From positions 62,001 through 126,000 of the forward strand of contig NZ_JASODI010000003.1 in NCBI RefSeq assembly GCF_030211955.1: a DNA stretch of 64,000 bases. The letters are read 5' to 3'. Under the pieces are notes generated by a model, which was not told where the DNA came from, searched no databases, and saw only the letters and a program-made list of their open reading frames with translations. This DNA comes from Corynebacterium frankenforstense (GTDB lineage Bacteria; Actinomycetota; Actinomycetes; Mycobacteriales; Mycobacteriaceae). Position 1 is the first letter of the stretch, and each line of letters opens with the position of its first letter. Shown here piece after piece: positions 60,303 through 64,000 of this stretch. A program made the translations under genes and the position numbers.

Positions 60303-61226
60303 TCAGTATCCCGCCTCGACGTCGACCTCGGTAGGCATGGTCTCCCCGGCGGCGAAGGCGGCGGCGTTGGCCACGATCTGCGGGCCGATCAGGTGGCGCG
60401 CCACCCGGTCGGTGGCGGCGATGTGCGGGGAGATGGTGCAGTTGGGCAGCGCCCACAGCGGGTGGCCGTCCGGCAGCGGCTCCGGGTCGGTGACGTCGAG
60501 CCCGGCGCCGGCGATCTCGCCGTCGCGCAGGGCCGCGGCCAGGGCGTCGGTGTCCACGAGCGGGCCGCGGCCGACGTTGACCAGCACCGCGGAGTCCTTC
60601 ATGCAGCGCAGCACGGCGGCGTCGACGAGGCCGCGGGTCGACCCGGTCAGGGGCGCGGAGAGCACGACGGCGTCGGCGCGCGACCAGAACTCTCCGTCGG
60701 TGTAGGCCTCGGCGGCCGCCAGCGTCTCGTCGGCGCCGGGCACCTCGCGCCCGGAGTTGTTGACGGCGATGATGCGGCAGCCGAAGGGCTCGAGTAGCTC
60801 CATCAGCGCCCGGGCGATGCCGCCGGCGCCGACGAGGGCGACGGTGGGCCCGCGGAAGAGCCAGCCCTGGGCGGCGTCGAGGTCCCAGCGCGCGTCGAAG
60901 GAGGCCGCGAGTGCGGCGGCCTTGTGCTGGTGCAGCTGGGAGAGCAGCAGCGCCAGGGCGGTCTCGGCGACGGGGCGGGCGTAGACGCCGCCGGCGTTGG
61001 CCCAGCGCACCGAGCCGTCGATCACACCGGCGCCGATGAGGTGCTCCACGCCGGCGAAGACGTACTGGACGAAGCCGACCGACTCGGGCAGGCGCGGGAA
61101 GCCGTTTGCGCCGCCGGACCAGACGAGGAACTCGGCCTCGTCGAGGTCGCGGGCGTATTCGTGGCCGGCCGCCTCGAGTTCGGCGACGGGTTCGGGCCAG
61201 ACGGCGGGCAGCATGGTGAACTTCAT
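60303..61226 (-). CDS. D-isomer-specific 2-hydroxyacid dehydrogenase, second paralogue
   Basis: A 307-residue paralogue of the downstream gene, sharing start (MKFTMLP against MKYVMLP), end (MPTEVDVEAGY) and gene length, and separated from it by only 5 bases. NAD motif VALVGAGGIARAL, Arg in VNVGRGPLVD, Glu in [15 protein letters not shown], His in ISPHIAA are all intact, so both copies should be active. The substrate pocket segments differ more (WSGGANGFPRL against [11 protein letters not shown]), suggesting different substrates. It looks like a tandem duplication with divergence. Confidence 0.88.
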   Translation of the reverse strand: MKFTMLPAVWPEPVAELEAAGHEYARDLDEAEFLVWSGGANGFPRLPESVGFVQYVFAGVEHLIGAGVIDGSVRWANAGGVYARPVAETALALLLSQLHQHKAAALAASFDARWDLDAAQGWLFRGPTVALVGAGGIARALMELLEPFGCRIIAVNNSGREVPGADETLAAAEAYTDGEFWSRADAVVLSAPLTGSTRGLVDAAVLRCMKDSAVLVNVGRGPLVDTDALAAALRDGEIAGAGLDVTDPEPLPDGHPLWALPNCTISPHIAATDRVARHLIGPQIVANAAAFAAGETMPTEVDVEAGY

Positions 61227-61240
61227 GCCGCCCAGACTAA

Positions 61241-62365
61241 CTAGAGCCGGGAGGCGAAGTTGGACAGGTAGTCGGCGTGCACGACGGGCCGGCGGCGGGC
61301 GGGCGGCAGCTCGCCGCCGTGCAGGCCGAGCATGCCGCGCAGCACGGGGGCGTCGTAGTTGACCTCGCCGCGGCCGACGACCTGGCCGTCGGGGCCGAGG
61401 ATGTCGACGATGTCGCCGCGGGAGAACTCGCCCTCGGCGGCCGTGATGCCCACCGGCAAGAGCGAGGTGCCGCCGGCGGTGACGGCGTCGACGGCGCCGC
61501 GATCGAGCACGAGGGTGCCCTCGGCGTCGGCCGCGTAGAGGGCCCAGAACTTCCAGGCGGACAGCGCGCGCTCGGGGCGCGGGTGGAAGACGGTACCCAC
61601 GCCCGCGGCGCCCAGGGCGTCCGCGATGTTTCCCGCCGAGGTCAGCAGCACCGGCACGCCGCCGCGGGTGGCCAGGCGCGCGGCGGAGACCTTGGAGGCC
61701 ATCCCGCCGGTGCCCACCGCTCCCCCGGCGCCGGCGACGACGCCGTTGAGGTCGTGGCCGGTGCGCACCTCGGGCACGAAGCGCGCGCCCGGGTCGGCGG
61801 GGTTGCGGTCGTAGAGGCCGTCGACGTCGCTGAGCAGGATCAGCGCGTCGGCCTTGGTGAGATTGGCGACGATCGCGGCCAGCCGGTCGTTGTCGCCGAA
61901 GCGGAACTCGCTGGTGGCCACCGTGTCATTTTCATTGATGACGGGCACCGTGCCGAGCCGGCGCAGCCGGCCCAGCGTGCGCTGGGCGTTGCGGGCGCGG
62001 TCGCGCCGCCCCGCGTCGCCGGAGGTGAGCAGCACCTGCGCGGCGGTGCCCCCGTAGCGGGCGAAGCTGGCGGACCAGGCATTGACCAGGTGGACCTGGC
62101 CGACGGCGGCGACGGCCTGCTTGGTCGCCAGGTCGGCCGGCCGGGTGTCGAGGCCCAGCGGGCCCATGCCGGCGGCCACGGCACCCGAGGAGACGACGGT
62201 GACGTCGCCGCCGCGGGCCATGCGGTCGTGCAGGGCGTCGACGAAGCGGTCGATGCGGGCGGTGTCGACCAGGTGGTCGGGCCCGGTGAGCGAGGAGGAG
62301 CCGAACTTGACCACCACGTGGCGCGCCGCGGCGATGCGGGCGCGCACATCCGACGTTTCACTCAT
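61241..62365 (-). CDS. proB: glutamate 5-kinase with PUA domain
   Basis: ProB makes glutamyl-5-phosphate, the first and usually proline-inhibited step of proline synthesis. The 374-residue protein has the amino-acid-kinase domain ([46 protein letters not shown]) to about residue 265 and the C-terminal PUA domain ([30 protein letters not shown]). ATG 62365 is close behind obg (15 bases), giving an obg-proB-dehydrogenases-proA chain. Confidence 0.96.
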   Translation of the reverse strand: MSETSDVRARIAAARHVVVKFGSSSLTGPDHLVDTARIDRFVDALHDRMARGGDVTVVSSGAVAAGMGPLGLDTRPADLATKQAVAAVGQVHLVNAWSASFARYGGTAAQVLLTSGDAGRRDRARNAQRTLGRLRRLGTVPVINENDTVATSEFRFGDNDRLAAIVANLTKADALILLSDVDGLYDRNPADPGARFVPEVRTGHDLNGVVAGAGGAVGTGGMASKVSAARLATRGGVPVLLTSAGNIADALGAAGVGTVFHPRPERALSAWKFWALYAADAEGTLVLDRGAVDAVTAGGTSLLPVGITAAEGEFSRGDIVDILGPDGQVVGRGEVNYDAPVLRGMLGLHGGELPPARRRPVVHADYLSNFASRL

Positions 62366-62380
62366 GGGTGAACATGCTAG

Positions 62381-63901
<1,521 letters not shown>

Positions 63902-63964
63902 GGTGGGACTCTCCTGGTTCTCTCGGGCGACTCGCCTGCAGGTGACGCACGCGAGCCTACAGAA

Positions 63965-64000
63965 GAGCGCGGGCCCGCCCGGTGAAGGCGGACCCGCGCT
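63965..64000 (-). terminator. hairpin upstream of obg, probable end of the preceding (ribosomal) unit
   Basis: On the minus strand AGCGCGGG-T-CCGCC pairs with GGCGG-G-CCCGCGCT around TTCACC, followed by CTTCT. The long stem with a short T-rich end is a good terminator for the gene upstream of obg, which in actinobacteria is usually rpmA (not in the window). The outer end touches the window edge. Confidence 0.6.

Overview
The window is about 70% G+C and packed with short-gap, often overlapping genes. It looks like the chromosome of a high-GC Corynebacterium. Gene content and order follow, from memory of C. glutamicum and with interruptions, the arc malQ-treS-pep2-idi-aecD-brnQ-ectP-glcD-gntR-lcoP-lepA-rpsT-holA-comEC-comEA-nadD-proA-proB-obg. 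Other family marks are GTGA/ATGA start-stop overlaps, many GTG starts and frequent leaderless promoters (a TANNNT-type -10 about 7 bases before the start codon). No rRNA, tRNA, CRISPR array, prophage or intact insertion sequence was seen.

Layout. 1-7.0 kb: end of malQ, two tiny membrane proteins, the trehalose/maltose pair treS-pep2, an esterase, idi and a lipoprotein. 7.2-16.1 kb: ABC exporter, aecD, an acyltransferase-like gene, brnQ, a flavin monooxygenase and a BCCT osmolyte carrier. 16.3-22.7 kb: a 2-hydroxyacid oxidation unit made of an AEC carrier, an FAD/Fe-S dehydrogenase, a GntR/FCD regulator and a TRAP-like permease with a tiny partner. The same inverted motif covers the -10 of both metabolic transcription units, so this reads as a small regulon. 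22.9-26.5 kb: a purine (urate/xanthine-type) permease carrying a degenerate OHCU-decarboxylase domain, then leaderless panB-panC.

26.6-41.8 kb is more accessory: DUF808, rbsK, an amino acid carrier, a uridine operon (uriT-uriH type), a BASS carrier with a 50-residue partner gene, an ascorbate-type PTS, a mutarotase, a Tat-exported phosphoesterase, a thiosulfate importer fused to its sulfurtransferase behind a McbR-like operator, and a FUSC exporter. Three coding lesions lie here: no start codon for the PTS IIAB gene, a frameshift in the mutarotase and an amber codon near the FUSC 3' end. A 170-bp MITE-like element sits on the FUSC stop.

41.8-64 kb returns to conserved core: an HNH protein, a second BCCT carrier, a DUF1707 protein, an acyltransferase-like membrane protein, lepA, a PemK-like protein, rpsT, and a long leftward series of housekeeping genes (LysE exporter, ankyrin protein, holA, comEC, comEA, degV, phosphatase, rsfS, nadD, cutinase-like protein, proA, two 2-hydroxyacid dehydrogenases, proB, obg). 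No wholly new multi-gene system is evident. The strongest leads are the shared GntR operators, the permease-OHCU fusion, the McbR-like site at the thiosulfate importer and the MITE-like element.
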